Positions 13,030-21,180 are shown, numbered from the stretch's first letter. The stretch is 21,515 nt of DNA from Phocaeicola_A sp963625535 (GCA_963625535.1 CAVFUK010000085.1:1-21515); one strand, 5' to 3'. Numbers and translations are program-made. The notes: generated by a model not told the origin, from the sequence alone.

Positions 13030-13935
13030 ATGGAATTACGACAGTTACGTGTCTTCATCAAGGCCGCCGAGACACTGAATTTCTCCGAAGGGGCCAAGGC
13101 GCTCTTCATGACGCAAAGCTCTTTCTCACAAAACATCAAGCAATTGGAGGAGGAGCTGAAGATTCAACTCTTCTACCGCAACAGCCACGAGGTGACGCTG
13201 ACGGAAGCCGGCAAGGAACTGCTGCCCTACGCGCGAAGCACCATCCAGCAGAGCGACAACTGCGTCAATCTAATGAACGACCTCAACAATCTGCAGTGCG
13301 GCACGCTCGACATCGGCGTCACCCATTCGTTCAGCCAGATAAGCGTTGTCACCATCGCTGAGTTCATGAAAGCCTATCCGGCCATCAAGTTGAACGTGAT
13401 TTACAAGACGATGGGCGAGCTGTTTGACCTGCTCATGCAGCACAAACTGGACTTTGTGCTCTCCTACAAACCGCTCAGCTCGTTCCCGCAGATAGAGTCG
13501 CACATCTTGTTCGAGGACCATCTGTCTGTCATCGTCAACCAAAGCCATCCGCTGGCCAAGGAGCGGAAGGTGAAGCTGGACGACCTGCACAAGTTCCCAC
13601 TAGCGCTCCCCGCCAAAGGCTTGCAGGCCCGCAATGCGCTGGACCGCATCTTGGAGGAGAACAAGGTGACGCTGGATGCCCGTGTGGAGCTCAACCAGGT
13701 GACTCCCCTGCTGCGTATGGTGCGCAAGTATCAGATAGCCACCGTCCTGTCGAGCACAGCGGTCAACCTCGATCCGGACCTGAAGTCCATCCCCATCGAC
13801 TTGCCCCACTGCGAGATGGAGGGTTCGTTCCACATGCTGAAGGATGCTTACCGCAAGGCTTCGGCCAAGGAGTTCATCCGCATGCTGATGGAGACGGACG
13901 AGGTGCGCCAACTGCGCGGGAAATGGTTGCTGTAA
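13030..13935 (+). CDS. LysR-family transcriptional regulator
   Basis: The protein has 301 residues from the ATG at 13030 (MELRQLRVFIKAAETLNFSE). The frame is open further upstream, but LysR proteins normally begin with this motif. The winged HTH occupies about 2-60 (GAKALFMTQSSFSQNIKQLE, then LFYRNSHEVTLTEAG). The linker helix and the two-lobed periplasmic-binding-like effector domain follow (about 88-295: LDIGVTHSFSQ, then FVLSYKPL, then LSVIVNQSHPLA). There is no pair of redox cysteines at OxyR positions, so OxyR identity is not supported. It lies just after the exporter genes on the same strand and may control them, but LysR targets are usually divergent, so this is uncertain. Confidence 0.9.
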   Translation: MELRQLRVFIKAAETLNFSEGAKALFMTQSSFSQNIKQLEEELKIQLFYRNSHEVTLTEAGKELLPYARSTIQQSDNCVNLMNDLNNLQCGTLDIGVTHSFSQISVVTIAEFMKAYPAIKLNVIYKTMGELFDLLMQHKLDFVLSYKPLSSFPQIESHILFEDHLSVIVNQSHPLAKERKVKLDDLHKFPLALPAKGLQARNALDRILEENKVTLDARVELNQVTPLLRMVRKYQIATVLSSTAVNLDPDLKSIPIDLPHCEMEGSFHMLKDAYRKASAKEFIRMLMETDEVRQLRGKWLL

Positions 13936-13987
13936 CGGGGAAGGATAAATAATTGAGATGCCTTGCGGCGAAAGCCGGAAATTGTTG

Positions 13988-13995
13988 TACTTTTG
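13988..13995 (+). promoter_or_regulatory. -7 box for the secreted-protein gene
   Basis: TACTTTTG lies 27 bp before the ATG at 14023. A TTG at 13963-13965 is 22 bp upstream, an acceptable weak -33 element. Confidence 0.55.
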
Positions 13996-14022
13996 CAGCC
14001 ATAATGCGAAACAGACACATCG

Positions 14023-14619
14023 ATGACGAAAACCTGTAATCTGCTCATTGCTTTATTTTTGTGGTGTGGTGTGGCTACGGCCCAAGAAGAAGTTACCTTC
14101 ACCGTCACGCCCGAAGGAATTGGTTGCATCAAGTTGGGTATGAAAGCCGCCGACATCCCGCAACAGTGCGAGGGACTATATAATAAGGTAGAGAAATCCA
14201 CCGTGAAGACGGACAGCCAGGAGGACTACGACTCCGACCCAGTGCAGGAGCAATACCTATTTTATATGGGTAAGGTGAAAGTGATGGAAATAGACATCAC
14301 CGACGACGACGACCAGACGGTGAACTTCATCACAGCCTACGCCCCGCACGTGGTCACCGAGAGCGGACTGCACCCCGGCTCACCGCTGACCGACCTGCTG
14401 AAGCAGGAAGGTGTTGAGTGGCAGATAGAGGGCGAATACTACGGAGTGGTGATTGACGGCTACGTCGCCATAGAACTGAAGAGCAAATACCTGACCGACA
14501 GCGGCCGCCGCAAGTACGAGGACGTGTACGACAAGAACATGGAGCCAGCCTTCTACGCCAAGGACTTCAAGCCCCACGGCAAGATAGAGGAAATCTCAGT
14601 ATTCAAGGAGGAGTTCTAA
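14023..14619 (+). CDS. Secreted or periplasmic protein of unknown function
   Basis: This 198-residue protein has a signal peptide MTKTCNLLIALFLWCGVATA, likely cut before Gln21, and no lipobox. The mature part opens with EVTFTVTPEGIGCIKLGMKA and onwards: the pattern IGxIKLGMxxxxIP is seen in several Bacteroidales exported proteins with small beta domains. A second segment (about 115-145, VTESGLHPGSPLTDLLKQEG) resembles the start of another such unit, so the protein may be an internal duplication. It is strongly acidic (a run of Asp near residue 90). It is transcribed from its own promoter and ends at a strong terminator. No function can be assigned. Confidence 0.75.
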   Translation: MTKTCNLLIALFLWCGVATAQEEVTFTVTPEGIGCIKLGMKAADIPQQCEGLYNKVEKSTVKTDSQEDYDSDPVQEQYLFYMGKVKVMEIDITDDDDQTVNFITAYAPHVVTESGLHPGSPLTDLLKQEGVEWQIEGEYYGVVIDGYVAIELKSKYLTDSGRRKYEDVYDKNMEPAFYAKDFKPHGKIEEISVFKEEF

Positions 14620-14654
14620 TAGTCCCCCTATTACCACTGGTCACTTCTCAAGCA

Positions 14655-14747
14655 AAAACGAGTATAATACTCAATTGGCAACGAGTATATAGGTCAAGTG
14701 CCAATGAGGTATATACTCAATGGCACTTGACCTATATACTCGTTTTT
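14655..14747. terminator. Long perfect hairpin between convergent genes, bidirectional terminator
   Basis: Two 24-bp arms, 14680-14703 and 14721-14744, are exact inverted copies. After one mismatch, TGAG/CTCA pairs as well, leaving the 7-nt loop GTATATA. TTTTT follows at 14743-14747 for the plus strand. Upstream, AAAAACGAGTATA (14655-14667) is an alternative partner for the end of the right arm and supplies the T-run for minus-strand transcripts. GAGTATAATACTC (14660-14672) is itself palindromic. It sits between the 198-residue secreted protein gene (+) and the helicase gene (-). Confidence 0.85.
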
Positions 14748-14764
14748 ACGATGACCTATATCTC

Positions 14765-16189
14765 TCAACCTTCCGTCTGTTCCTTGGGCCAGTTCACTAG
14801 ATAGAGCGTCTCCGTGGCACGGGTGAAGGCGGTGTAGAGCCATCGGAAATAGTCGGGGCCGAGGTTCTCCTGCGTCACGTAACCTTGGTCCAGAAACACC
14901 GTGCGCCACTGTCCGCCCTGCGCCTTGTGGCAGGTAATGGCGTAGGCGAACTTCACCTGCAGGGCGTTGTAATGGGGGTCCACCTTCATCTTCTTCACCC
15001 TGTCGCGCTTCAGAGGAATGTCGGCATAGTCCTCGAGCACGGTGTAAAACAGGCGGTCGGCATCCTCGCGGGAGAGCGACGGGAAGTCCGACTGCAGCGT
15101 ATCGAGCAGAATGGTAGCCTCCAACTCGAAGTCGTCGTAGTCGGGGAACTGCAGCACAGCGTCCGCAAAGCGGAACCCGTAGAGCTGGCGCGTGTGGCGC
15201 ACCCTCCGCACCACCGCCACGTCGCCGTTGGCGATGAACTCGATGGACTTCTCCTGCTCGGTCCAGAAGTAGTTGTTCTTGGCAATCATCAGCAGGTCGC
15301 CGTTGGAGAGTTCCTCCTCGCGATAGAGTATTCGGTTGCGTATACCATTATTATATAGGTTAGCGCGTTTATTGGAACGGCAAATCACCATGGTATCCTC
15401 CATGCCGCCGTCGGCATAGGCATTCTCCAACGCTTCTATCAGTTCGTTGCCGGGCAGGTTGCGGATGTCCGGGAAGCCAGCGAAGCGTACCAGCGGGAAG
15501 TCCGCCATCTGACCCGTGGTCATCAGTCGGCGCAGGGCGGTGGCGTTCCACAGGATGCCTGACGACTCCAGTTGACGGACCACCTGCGTCAGCGATGTCT
15601 CCACCACCTTCAGGTTGTAGCCCGCCAACACCTGGGCGTTGAGGGCCGGGCTCTCCGTCTCGCCCACGGGAGGCAACTGCGCCCGGTCGCCCATCAGCAC
15701 CAACCGACAACCCTGACCCGAGTAGACGTACTGGATGAGGTCGTCCAGCAAACGACCCGTACCGAACACCCCTCCCGACAGTCCGTCGTTGGAGATCATC
15801 GACGCCTCGTCCACAATAAATAAGGTATGCTGGTGGAGGTTGTTGTTGAGCGAGAAGCCCGACGCCTCGTCAGCCAGGCTCTTCTGCCGGTAGATCTTCC
15901 GGTGGATGGTGTAGGCCGGATGGCCGGCGTAGCCGCTGAGCACCTTCGCCGCCCTTCCGGTGGGAGCCATCAGCACCACCCGTTGCTTCAGTTTATCGAG
16001 CACACGCACTAGGGCTGCCACCAAGGATGTCTTACCCGTGCCGGCAAACCCTTTTAACAAAAAGAGAGAGTCCGCTTCGGTGGAATAAAGGAACTCAGCC
16101 AACATATCGATGGCCTTTTCCTGCTCCGAAGTGGGCGGAAAGTGAAAATATTCCTTAATTTGTAACTTCAAAAAATTATTTATCATCAT
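14765..16189 (-). CDS. RecD2/Dda-like superfamily 1B DNA helicase
   Basis: This is a helicase of about 474 residues; positions are counted from a TTG one codon before the ATG at 16189 (a second ATG follows at 16186). Motifs: Q-like TSEQEKAI (21-28), Walker A GFAGTGKTS (48-56), Walker B DEAS (128-131), motif III GDRAQLPP (168-175), and a C-terminal UvrD_C_2 region with ITCHKAQG (419-426) and YTAFTRA (453-459). The family unwinds DNA 5'-3'. This protein lacks the long N-terminal region of RecD and RecD2, so it is closer to the short Dda-like ATP-dependent helicases that are single-copy housekeeping genes in Bacteroidales. It is monocistronic here, divergent from the pseudopilin-like gene. The exact cellular role is uncertain; repair or replication-fork processing is most likely. 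Confidence 0.9.
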   Translation of the reverse strand: MMINNFLKLQIKEYFHFPPTSEQEKAIDMLAEFLYSTEADSLFLLKGFAGTGKTSLVAALVRVLDKLKQRVVLMAPTGRAAKVLSGYAGHPAYTIHRKIYRQKSLADEASGFSLNNNLHQHTLFIVDEASMISNDGLSGGVFGTGRLLDDLIQYVYSGQGCRLVLMGDRAQLPPVGETESPALNAQVLAGYNLKVVETSLTQVVRQLESSGILWNATALRRLMTTGQMADFPLVRFAGFPDIRNLPGNELIEALENAYADGGMEDTMVICRSNKRANLYNNGIRNRILYREEELSNGDLLMIAKNNYFWTEQEKSIEFIANGDVAVVRRVRHTRQLYGFRFADAVLQFPDYDDFELEATILLDTLQSDFPSLSREDADRLFYTVLEDYADIPLKRDRVKKMKVDPHYNALQVKFAYAITCHKAQGGQWRTVFLDQGYVTQENLGPDYFRWLYTAFTRATETLYLVNWPKEQTEG

Positions 16190-16239
16190 CAATGAAGAAA
16201 AAGTTCCCGCAAGTTCATCGGTAATTATATTTATTTACC

Positions 16240-16247
16240 TATTTTTG
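16240..16247 (+). promoter_or_regulatory. -7 box for the pseudopilin-like/DUF3822/rsmD cluster
   Basis: TATTTTTG matches TAnnTTTG and predicts a start near 16254 with a leader of about 31 nt to the ATG at 16285. No TTTG is present at -33. Confidence 0.55.
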
Positions 16248-16284
16248 CCGTACGAATATAAACTATAAAAAATGCATTAACATC

Positions 16285-16971
16285 ATGAAAACAGTTTTTA
16301 ACATCATCTTAAGCGTTTGCGTGGTACTTTTGGTGTATCTCTGCTTCCAAAGCATCATGGGACCGATTGAATTCAACAAAGTAAAGGACCAGCGGGAAGA
16401 CCAAATCAAGGCCAGACTGATTGACATCCGTAAGGCTCAGCTGGAGTATAGAACTCTCCACGGCGGTCGCTACACCGACAACTTCGACTCATTGATTACT
16501 TTCGTAAAGAACGCTAAACTGCCGTTCGTAAGAAAAGAGGGTGTGCTCACCGATGACCAATTGGAGAACGGACTCACCGAGGCAAAGGCTATGGAGATGA
16601 TCACTAAAGCAAAACGCACCAACAACTGGAAGGAAGTGGAAGCTGCAGGCTTGATGAACTTCAAGCGTGATACCGTTTGGGTAGCTATGCAGGACACCAT
16701 CTTCGGTTCGAAATACGACGCCGACTCTCTGCGTTACGTTCCGTTCGGCAACGGCGCTACATTCGAGATGGCTATCAAGGAAGACAGCACCAAGTCCGGC
16801 GCCAAGTTCTACCTCTTCGAGGCCAAGACTCCTTACACCGTTTATCTGCAGGGCACCAACAGCCAGGAGCTGACGAACCTTATCGACACTCAGACCAAGC
16901 TGAACAGATACCCCGGATTGAAGGTGGGTGACGTTGAGACACCTAACAACAATGCTGGTAACTGGGAATAA
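16285..16971 (+). CDS. Membrane-anchored pseudopilin-like protein
   Basis: This 228-residue protein has a short basic start followed by one hydrophobic helix (about 5-27, VFNIILSVCVVLLVYLCFQS). A long amphipathic helix containing KARLIDIRKAQLEYRTLHGG and RYTDNFDSLITFV follows (about 42-73). This single N-terminal helix running into a charged helix, then a globular beta-rich domain, is the layout of type II secretion/type IV pilus minor pilins, and the ARLIDIRKAQLEYRTLHGGRY stretch is very pseudopilin-like. No prepilin peptidase motif is obvious. The stop overlaps the start of the DUF3822 gene (TAATG). Its partner may be that protein. Conservation in Bacteroidales is remembered; the function is unknown. 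Confidence 0.7.
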   Translation: MKTVFNIILSVCVVLLVYLCFQSIMGPIEFNKVKDQREDQIKARLIDIRKAQLEYRTLHGGRYTDNFDSLITFVKNAKLPFVRKEGVLTDDQLENGLTEAKAMEMITKAKRTNNWKEVEAAGLMNFKRDTVWVAMQDTIFGSKYDADSLRYVPFGNGATFEMAIKEDSTKSGAKFYLFEAKTPYTVYLQGTNSQELTNLIDTQTKLNRYPGLKVGDVETPNNNAGNWE

Positions 16972-17789
16972 TGATATTCGATACTGACAAATCAGAGTTA
17001 TACACACTATCCATCCGTCTTAGTACGGATGGATTTTCTTTATCTGCCTACAACCCCGAACGGGAACACCCGTTCTACCACTGGACCTATCCGGTCCGGC
17101 CCAACCTCTCCATCGTGGCCAACGTGAAGGAGATGCTCGCCACGTGCGAACAACTGCAACACCCCTACAAACAGGTGCGCGTCCTCTTCGACACGATGAA
17201 CTGCATGCCCGTCCCTTTCGAACTGTTCGACGACGAGGATGCCGAAAACCTCTATCATCAGACTTTCCACACCGTCGGTATCGGCGAGATGGTGATGAGT
17301 GACGTGCTGCCCGATGCCGACGTGGTGCTGCTGAGTTGCCTCAACAAGAATGTGCGCCAGCAAATCGTGGAACAATATCCACACGCCACGTTCCACTGCA
17401 CAGTCACTCCACTGACCGCCTACTTCGCCAAGCGAAGCCATCTGGGCGACAACCGGAAACTCTTCGTATGCTTTCAGAAGAGCCACCTCACCCTGTTGGC
17501 GTTCGACCGCCGGAAACTGATGTTGCTCAACAACTTCGGCTACAAGACTGTGGACGACTGCGTCTACTACGTACTCTACGCCTGGAAGCAGTTGGAACTT
17601 AACCAGCAACAGGACGAGCTCCATCTGGCAGGCTTTATCCCCTCCAGTGAGATGTTGCTCCATCAGTTGCGCAAATACATACGGCAAGTGCATGCCATCG
17701 ACCCGTCGGCCGAGTTCAGCCGCGCGGCCTACACCACTGACAAGGAACTGCCGTTCGACCTACAGGCATCGTTCGCCTGCAACTTCTAA
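16971..17789 (+). CDS. DUF3822 family protein
   Basis: This 272-residue protein begins MIFDTDKSELYTLSIRLSTD, the usual DUF3822 opening. No signal peptide or membrane helix is seen, so it is cytoplasmic. It has two similar halves: LYTLSIRLSTDGFSLSAYNPE near the start and KLFVCFQKSHLTLLAFDRRK near residue 162, each a beta-hairpin-rich stretch as in actin/hexokinase-fold (ASKHA) proteins such as PilM. That fold is inferred. It overlaps the pseudopilin-like gene by one base and lies 12 bp before rsmD. DUF3822 directly before rsmD is a familiar arrangement in Bacteroidetes. No function is established. Confidence 0.85.
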   Translation: MIFDTDKSELYTLSIRLSTDGFSLSAYNPEREHPFYHWTYPVRPNLSIVANVKEMLATCEQLQHPYKQVRVLFDTMNCMPVPFELFDDEDAENLYHQTFHTVGIGEMVMSDVLPDADVVLLSCLNKNVRQQIVEQYPHATFHCTVTPLTAYFAKRSHLGDNRKLFVCFQKSHLTLLAFDRRKLMLLNNFGYKTVDDCVYYVLYAWKQLELNQQQDELHLAGFIPSSEMLLHQLRKYIRQVHAIDPSAEFSRAAYTTDKELPFDLQASFACNF

Positions 17790-17801
17790 ACCCCTACCCT
17801 T

Positions 17802-18377
17802 ATGCGAGTAATCAGCGGAATCTACAAAAGAAGAAGATTTGACGTGCCGAGCACCTTCAAGGCACGCCCCACGACAGACTTTGCCAAAGAGAATCTGTTC
17901 AACGTACTGTCTAACTTAATCGATTTCGAGGACCACATCACGGCGCTCGACCTCTTCGCCGGCACGGGCAGCATCAGCATCGAGCTGGTGTCGCGCGGCT
18001 GCGACAAAGTGGTTTCCATTGAGAAAGACCCGCAACACTTCGCCTTTATCCGCCATGTGATGAACACGGTGAAGACCGACCGCTGCTTCCCCATCAAGGG
18101 CGACGTGTTCCGCTACATCGAGCGGTGCAACGAGCGGTACGACCTCATCTTCGCCGACCCACCCTACGAGCTCACTGGCCTGGAGATGATTCCCTCGCTC
18201 ATCTTCGAGCACCATCTGCTGAAGGACGACGGGCTGCTCGTGTTGGAGCATGGCAAGAAGAACAACTTCGAGGATGACCCTCGCTTCATGGAACGACGCG
18301 TCTATGGCAGCGTCAACTTCTCCCTGTTCCGTGCGACAGTGGAGACAGCGGATCAAGGTTGCTCAAATATAGAGTAA
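17802..18377 (+). CDS. rsmD: 16S rRNA (guanine966-N2)-methyltransferase RsmD
   Basis: The protein has 191 residues. It starts MRVISGIYKRRRFDVP and has RPTTDFAKENLFN (22-34), the substrate-side motif of RsmD. The S-adenosylmethionine motif LDLFAGTGSISIE is at 49-61 and the catalytic DPPY at 119-122. The enzyme methylates N2 of G966 in 16S rRNA in the assembled small subunit. It is the last gene of the three-gene cluster. The C-terminal 10-15 residues (TVETADQGCSNIE) are slightly longer than usual. Confidence 0.93.
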   Translation: MRVISGIYKRRRFDVPSTFKARPTTDFAKENLFNVLSNLIDFEDHITALDLFAGTGSISIELVSRGCDKVVSIEKDPQHFAFIRHVMNTVKTDRCFPIKGDVFRYIERCNERYDLIFADPPYELTGLEMIPSLIFEHHLLKDDGLLVLEHGKKNNFEDDPRFMERRVYGSVNFSLFRATVETADQGCSNIE

Positions 18378-18386
18378 GAGACCTTT

Positions 18387-18414
18387 CCCCATAGGCGCGT
18401 ATGTCCCCATAGGC
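18387..18414. repeat. Short direct repeat downstream of rsmD
   Basis: CCCCATAGGC occurs at 18387-18396 and 18405-18414, 18 bp apart. It lies between the convergent rsmD and cls genes. No pairing or function is evident. Confidence 0.4.
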
Positions 18415-18485
18415 TCGTCTTCCCAACAACAAACTGAAACATTGATTCATCTCGCTACTGACCGACTGTTGTCTCAGAGCAGCGA

Positions 18486-18510
18486 CTATCGCTCAAAGCA
18501 ACGGCGATAG
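18486..18510. terminator. Weak hairpin overlapping the end of cls
   Basis: CTATCGC (18486-18492) and GCGATAG (18504-18510) are inverted copies around an 11-bp loop; the right arm lies inside the last codons of cls. There is no T-run on either strand, so if it ends transcription it does so poorly. Confidence 0.3.
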
Positions 18511-19932
18511 CAGACGAACGATAGACTCTTTCGCGCGCTGACTGGCAGGGCGGTTCGTCCAGGCTTTCAGCGTCAGCTGGCGGCAGTCGCGCTGGTCGCG
18601 CACAAACACATCCTTCAGTTGCATCGCCACGTTGGGGTCGTAGACAAAGGCATTGATTTCGAAATTGTGCTCAAAGCTGCGGAAGTCCATATTGGTGGAA
18701 CCTACCGTGGAGAGCGTGTCATCGCTCACTATCAACTTCGAGTGCAGAAAGCCCTTCTGATAGAGGAACACCTTCACACCCGCCCGCAGTACATCGCCCA
18801 GATACGAGAGACTTGCCAACTGCGTGATGGCGGAGTCTCCACGCTCGGGAATCATCAGCCGCACATCCACACCCGCCAGGGCAGCCGTCTGAAAGGCAGC
18901 AATCACCGACTCGGTAGGCAGGAAATAGGGCGTCTGCACGAAGAAGTAACGCTTGGCGTTGCCGATGGCCCAAAGCAGCCCTTGCATGATGGGCTGCCAC
19001 TCACCAGCCGGCGCCGAGGTGACAATCTGCACCAACGACGAGCCAAGACTCTCCGTGCGTAGCGTCGGATAATATTTTGAGGCCGTGAGCAGCGACCGCG
19101 TCACGAAGAACCAGTCCATGAGGAAGTTGCTCTGCAAGGCGTAGACCGCACGACCCACGATGCGCAGGTGCGTGTCGCGCAGGATGCGTTGCTCGCCAGG
19201 GTACTTCACATAACGGTTGGCAATGTTCATGCCGCCGATGAATCCCACCTCGCCATCGATGACGGTCACCTTGCGGTGGTTGCGGTAGTTCACCTTGCTG
19301 GTGAACAGCGGGAAGCGGACCTTCAGGAAGCTGCGCACCTCGATGCCGGCGCAACGCATCTCATCGAAGAACCGATTGGGCACGTCCCAGCATCCCACGT
19401 CGTCGTAGAGCACACGCACCTCCACCCCTTGCCGGGCTTTGTCCTTCAGCAGGTCGCACATCAAGCGGCCCAGCGCATCGTTCTCAAAGATGTATGATTG
19501 CAAGTGGATGTGACGCTTCGCCTGCGCTATCTCCCGGATGAGCACCCCGAACATACTGTATCCGTCGGTGTAGATGTCCACGGCATTGTCCTCGAAAGGC
19601 AGGGCACGGTTAAGGTTATGGAAGAGATGGATGAGCGACTGATGGTCCGCCGGCAGACGGAACTCCGGTTGGTCCTTGAATCCCTGCAGCGACTTCTTGG
19701 TCAGCACGTCCACGCTCTTGGCGCTGATGAGTCGCTCCTTGCGGGTGCTTCGTCCGAAGAAGAAGTAGAACACCACCCCGATGACGGGCAGGAAGAGCAG
19801 CACCACCATCCAGGCCATCGTCTTCACTGGGTTACGGTTGTCGAGCACAAGCATCCACACCAGCTCCACCATCCAAGCCAGATAGAGTGCCAGCACAACG
19901 ATTGCTACAATATGGTTCGACATCCAATCCAT
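18493..19932 (-). CDS. cls: Cardiolipin synthase (phospholipase D superfamily)
   Basis: This 479-residue enzyme joins two phosphatidylglycerol molecules into cardiolipin and glycerol in the inner membrane. Two N-terminal membrane helices (about 8-30 and 38-60) are followed by a short basic segment and the two HKD domains: His219-Lys221-Asp226 in NHRKVTVIDG, and His397-Lys399-Asp404 in FLHSKLIVSDD, each followed by GGMN or GSTNMD. Length and layout match ClsA-type enzymes. The ATG at 19932 is chosen because it sits about 29 nt after the predicted transcription start; an ATG three codons later is possible. It is transcribed alone from a very good promoter. Confidence 0.93.
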   Translation of the reverse strand: MDWMSNHIVAIVVLALYLAWMVELVWMLVLDNRNPVKTMAWMVVLLFLPVIGVVFYFFFGRSTRKERLISAKSVDVLTKKSLQGFKDQPEFRLPADHQSLIHLFHNLNRALPFEDNAVDIYTDGYSMFGVLIREIAQAKRHIHLQSYIFENDALGRLMCDLLKDKARQGVEVRVLYDDVGCWDVPNRFFDEMRCAGIEVRSFLKVRFPLFTSKVNYRNHRKVTVIDGEVGFIGGMNIANRYVKYPGEQRILRDTHLRIVGRAVYALQSNFLMDWFFVTRSLLTASKYYPTLRTESLGSSLVQIVTSAPAGEWQPIMQGLLWAIGNAKRYFFVQTPYFLPTESVIAAFQTAALAGVDVRLMIPERGDSAITQLASLSYLGDVLRAGVKVFLYQKGFLHSKLIVSDDTLSTVGSTNMDFRSFEHNFEINAFVYDPNVAMQLKDVFVRDQRDCRQLTLKAWTNRPASQRAKESIVRLLSPLL

Positions 19933-19967
19933 TTTCTTCTCTATACCTTATCATATATAGTGCGTCA

Positions 19968-19998
19968 CAAAGTTAGGAATTATTTCGCATTCACCAAA
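19968..19998 (-). promoter_or_regulatory. Textbook Bacteroidales promoter for cls
   Basis: On the minus strand TTTG (19998-19995), exactly 19 bp, then TAACTTTG (19975-19968). This is the consensus -33 and -7 arrangement. The predicted start is near 19961. Confidence 0.8.
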
Positions 19999-20036
19999 CG
20001 TCGGCCCATGAAACTTACTAGTCAGGGCACGACAAC

Positions 20037-20669
20037 CTAAAAGGTGAAGAGCACGAAGGCGCACGCGTCCCACACGGCGTGGGAAATCACCAAGGCTGTG
20101 AGGTTGCGGGGCGACACACGGTAGACGAGTCCCCAACAGAAGCCCACCACAAGGGCTGCCATCACGAGCATGAAGTTGAACGACCAAATGTGGACGAGCG
20201 TGTAGCAGGCCGTGGCCAGCAGGAAGCCGACGTTGGGGCTGAAGCGTTGCATGAGCCGCCGCTGCACGAAACCGCGCCAGAATAGTTCCTCGGCAGGACC
20301 GATGATGAAGAACAGCAACACGGCTATCAGCGTAGAGCTAGTGCCATCGCCGAAGGAGTAAATCATGTCCACCTGCGGGCGGGCAAAGCTAAACATCCAC
20401 TGCGACACCTTGTCGCCTATCCAAAACACCCACCACAAGACGAAGGCTATCGCCAGACCCAGAGCGATTTGCTTCACGTCGAAGCGCAACTCATGCAGAG
20501 TTTCCTTGCACAACGTCAATGAGATAGTTGTCAGCACAACGGCCGAGAAGGTCATAGCATACCAGAAGTTGAACCACTGCGAGGTCCAGGGCGAGAACAT
20601 CACAAACCACAACAACGCCGCAACGGCCACACCCACCTTAACGTCCTTCATTCCACACAGATTTTTCAT
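20037..20669 (-). CDS. CPBP family intramembrane metalloprotease
   Basis: This 210-residue multi-pass membrane protein has about six hydrophobic helices. The three CPBP (Abi/Rce1-like) motifs are present: Glu127-Glu128-x-x-x-Arg132 in AEELFWRG, His160 in YTLVHIW and His197 in ISHAVWD. These ligate zinc in the family. Members process prenylated proteins in eukaryotes; in bacteria they are linked to bacteriocin immunity or membrane protein maturation. The substrate here is unknown. Its ATG overlaps the stop of the broken menA gene (ATGA), so it depends on the menA promoter unless an internal one exists. The tight coupling shows the two formed an operon before menA decayed. Confidence 0.88.
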   Translation of the reverse strand: MKNLCGMKDVKVGVAVAALLWFVMFSPWTSQWFNFWYAMTFSAVVLTTISLTLCKETLHELRFDVKQIALGLAIAFVLWWVFWIGDKVSQWMFSFARPQVDMIYSFGDGTSSTLIAVLLFFIIGPAEELFWRGFVQRRLMQRFSPNVGFLLATACYTLVHIWSFNFMLVMAALVVGFCWGLVYRVSPRNLTALVISHAVWDACAFVLFTF

Positions 20670-21137
20670 AACAATCCTCCCGCAACAAAACCTAACGCAT
20701 AGAGCAGACCGAACAGGAACTGAAACTGTGCCGTGCTCTGGTCCAGACGAGCGATGGCGGAGACATCAGTACCACGGACAGACATCATCGTCCGGATATT
20801 CCTTATCGCCACCGGCAACGAGAGAAGCGTCGCCAGCAAACACCAGCTAAGTCCGCAGAACAGCCAGAAGACAACCACTAGCAGGTAAGGAACCGTTATC
20901 TCCGCCAGGTAAATCCACTGCGAGGCACGCAAGCCGACCTTTCCGCTGACGGTCGACAAGCCCGCCCGGCTGTCGTTCTCGATGTCGCGCGTGTTGTTGG
21001 CATGGAGTATGGCCACGATGTGGAGTCCATAAGGCAGACGTAACCAGAGCCGCCACGGACGATGTGGTGAACGACCATGGTCTGACAGCAATCACCCAGC
21101 TTTTGAATGCACGTTCTTGAGTTGTGTCCATAATCAT
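20666..21137 (-). pseudogene. menA: menA remnant (1,4-dihydroxy-2-naphthoate prenyltransferase), internal deletion and frameshift
   Basis: The start codon region reads MIMDTTQERAFKSWVIAVRP, with the SWVIAVRPWSF opening of MenA/UbiA proteins, in one frame from 21137 to about 21030. From about 21045 to 20666 a second frame reads on as LPYGLHIVAILHANNTRDIE, DSRAGLSTVSGKVGLRASQW and further membrane helices, the C-terminal half of MenA with its second Asp-rich motif. The first Asp-rich motif (NDxxDxxxD type) and several helices between them are missing. Total length is about 470 bp against about 900 for an intact gene, so about 430 bp were lost at about 21030-21055 with a change of frame. The protein cannot be functional. 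A second menA or an alternative menaquinone route would be needed elsewhere. Confidence 0.8.
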
Positions 21138-21150
21138 CGTATATAATCGG

Positions 21151-21180
21151 CAAAGTTACGAATATAATCCAAGAAACAAA
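21151..21180 (-). promoter_or_regulatory. Promoter of the menA remnant/CPBP operon
   Basis: The minus strand has TTTG (21180-21177), 18 bp, then TAACTTTG (21158-21151), close to consensus. It is intact, so CPBP can still be transcribed through the dead gene. Confidence 0.65.

Noticed and set aside
13030..13935. OxyR identity for the LysR protein
   Set aside because: No pair of cysteines at the redox positions is visible; only the general LysR layout is supported.
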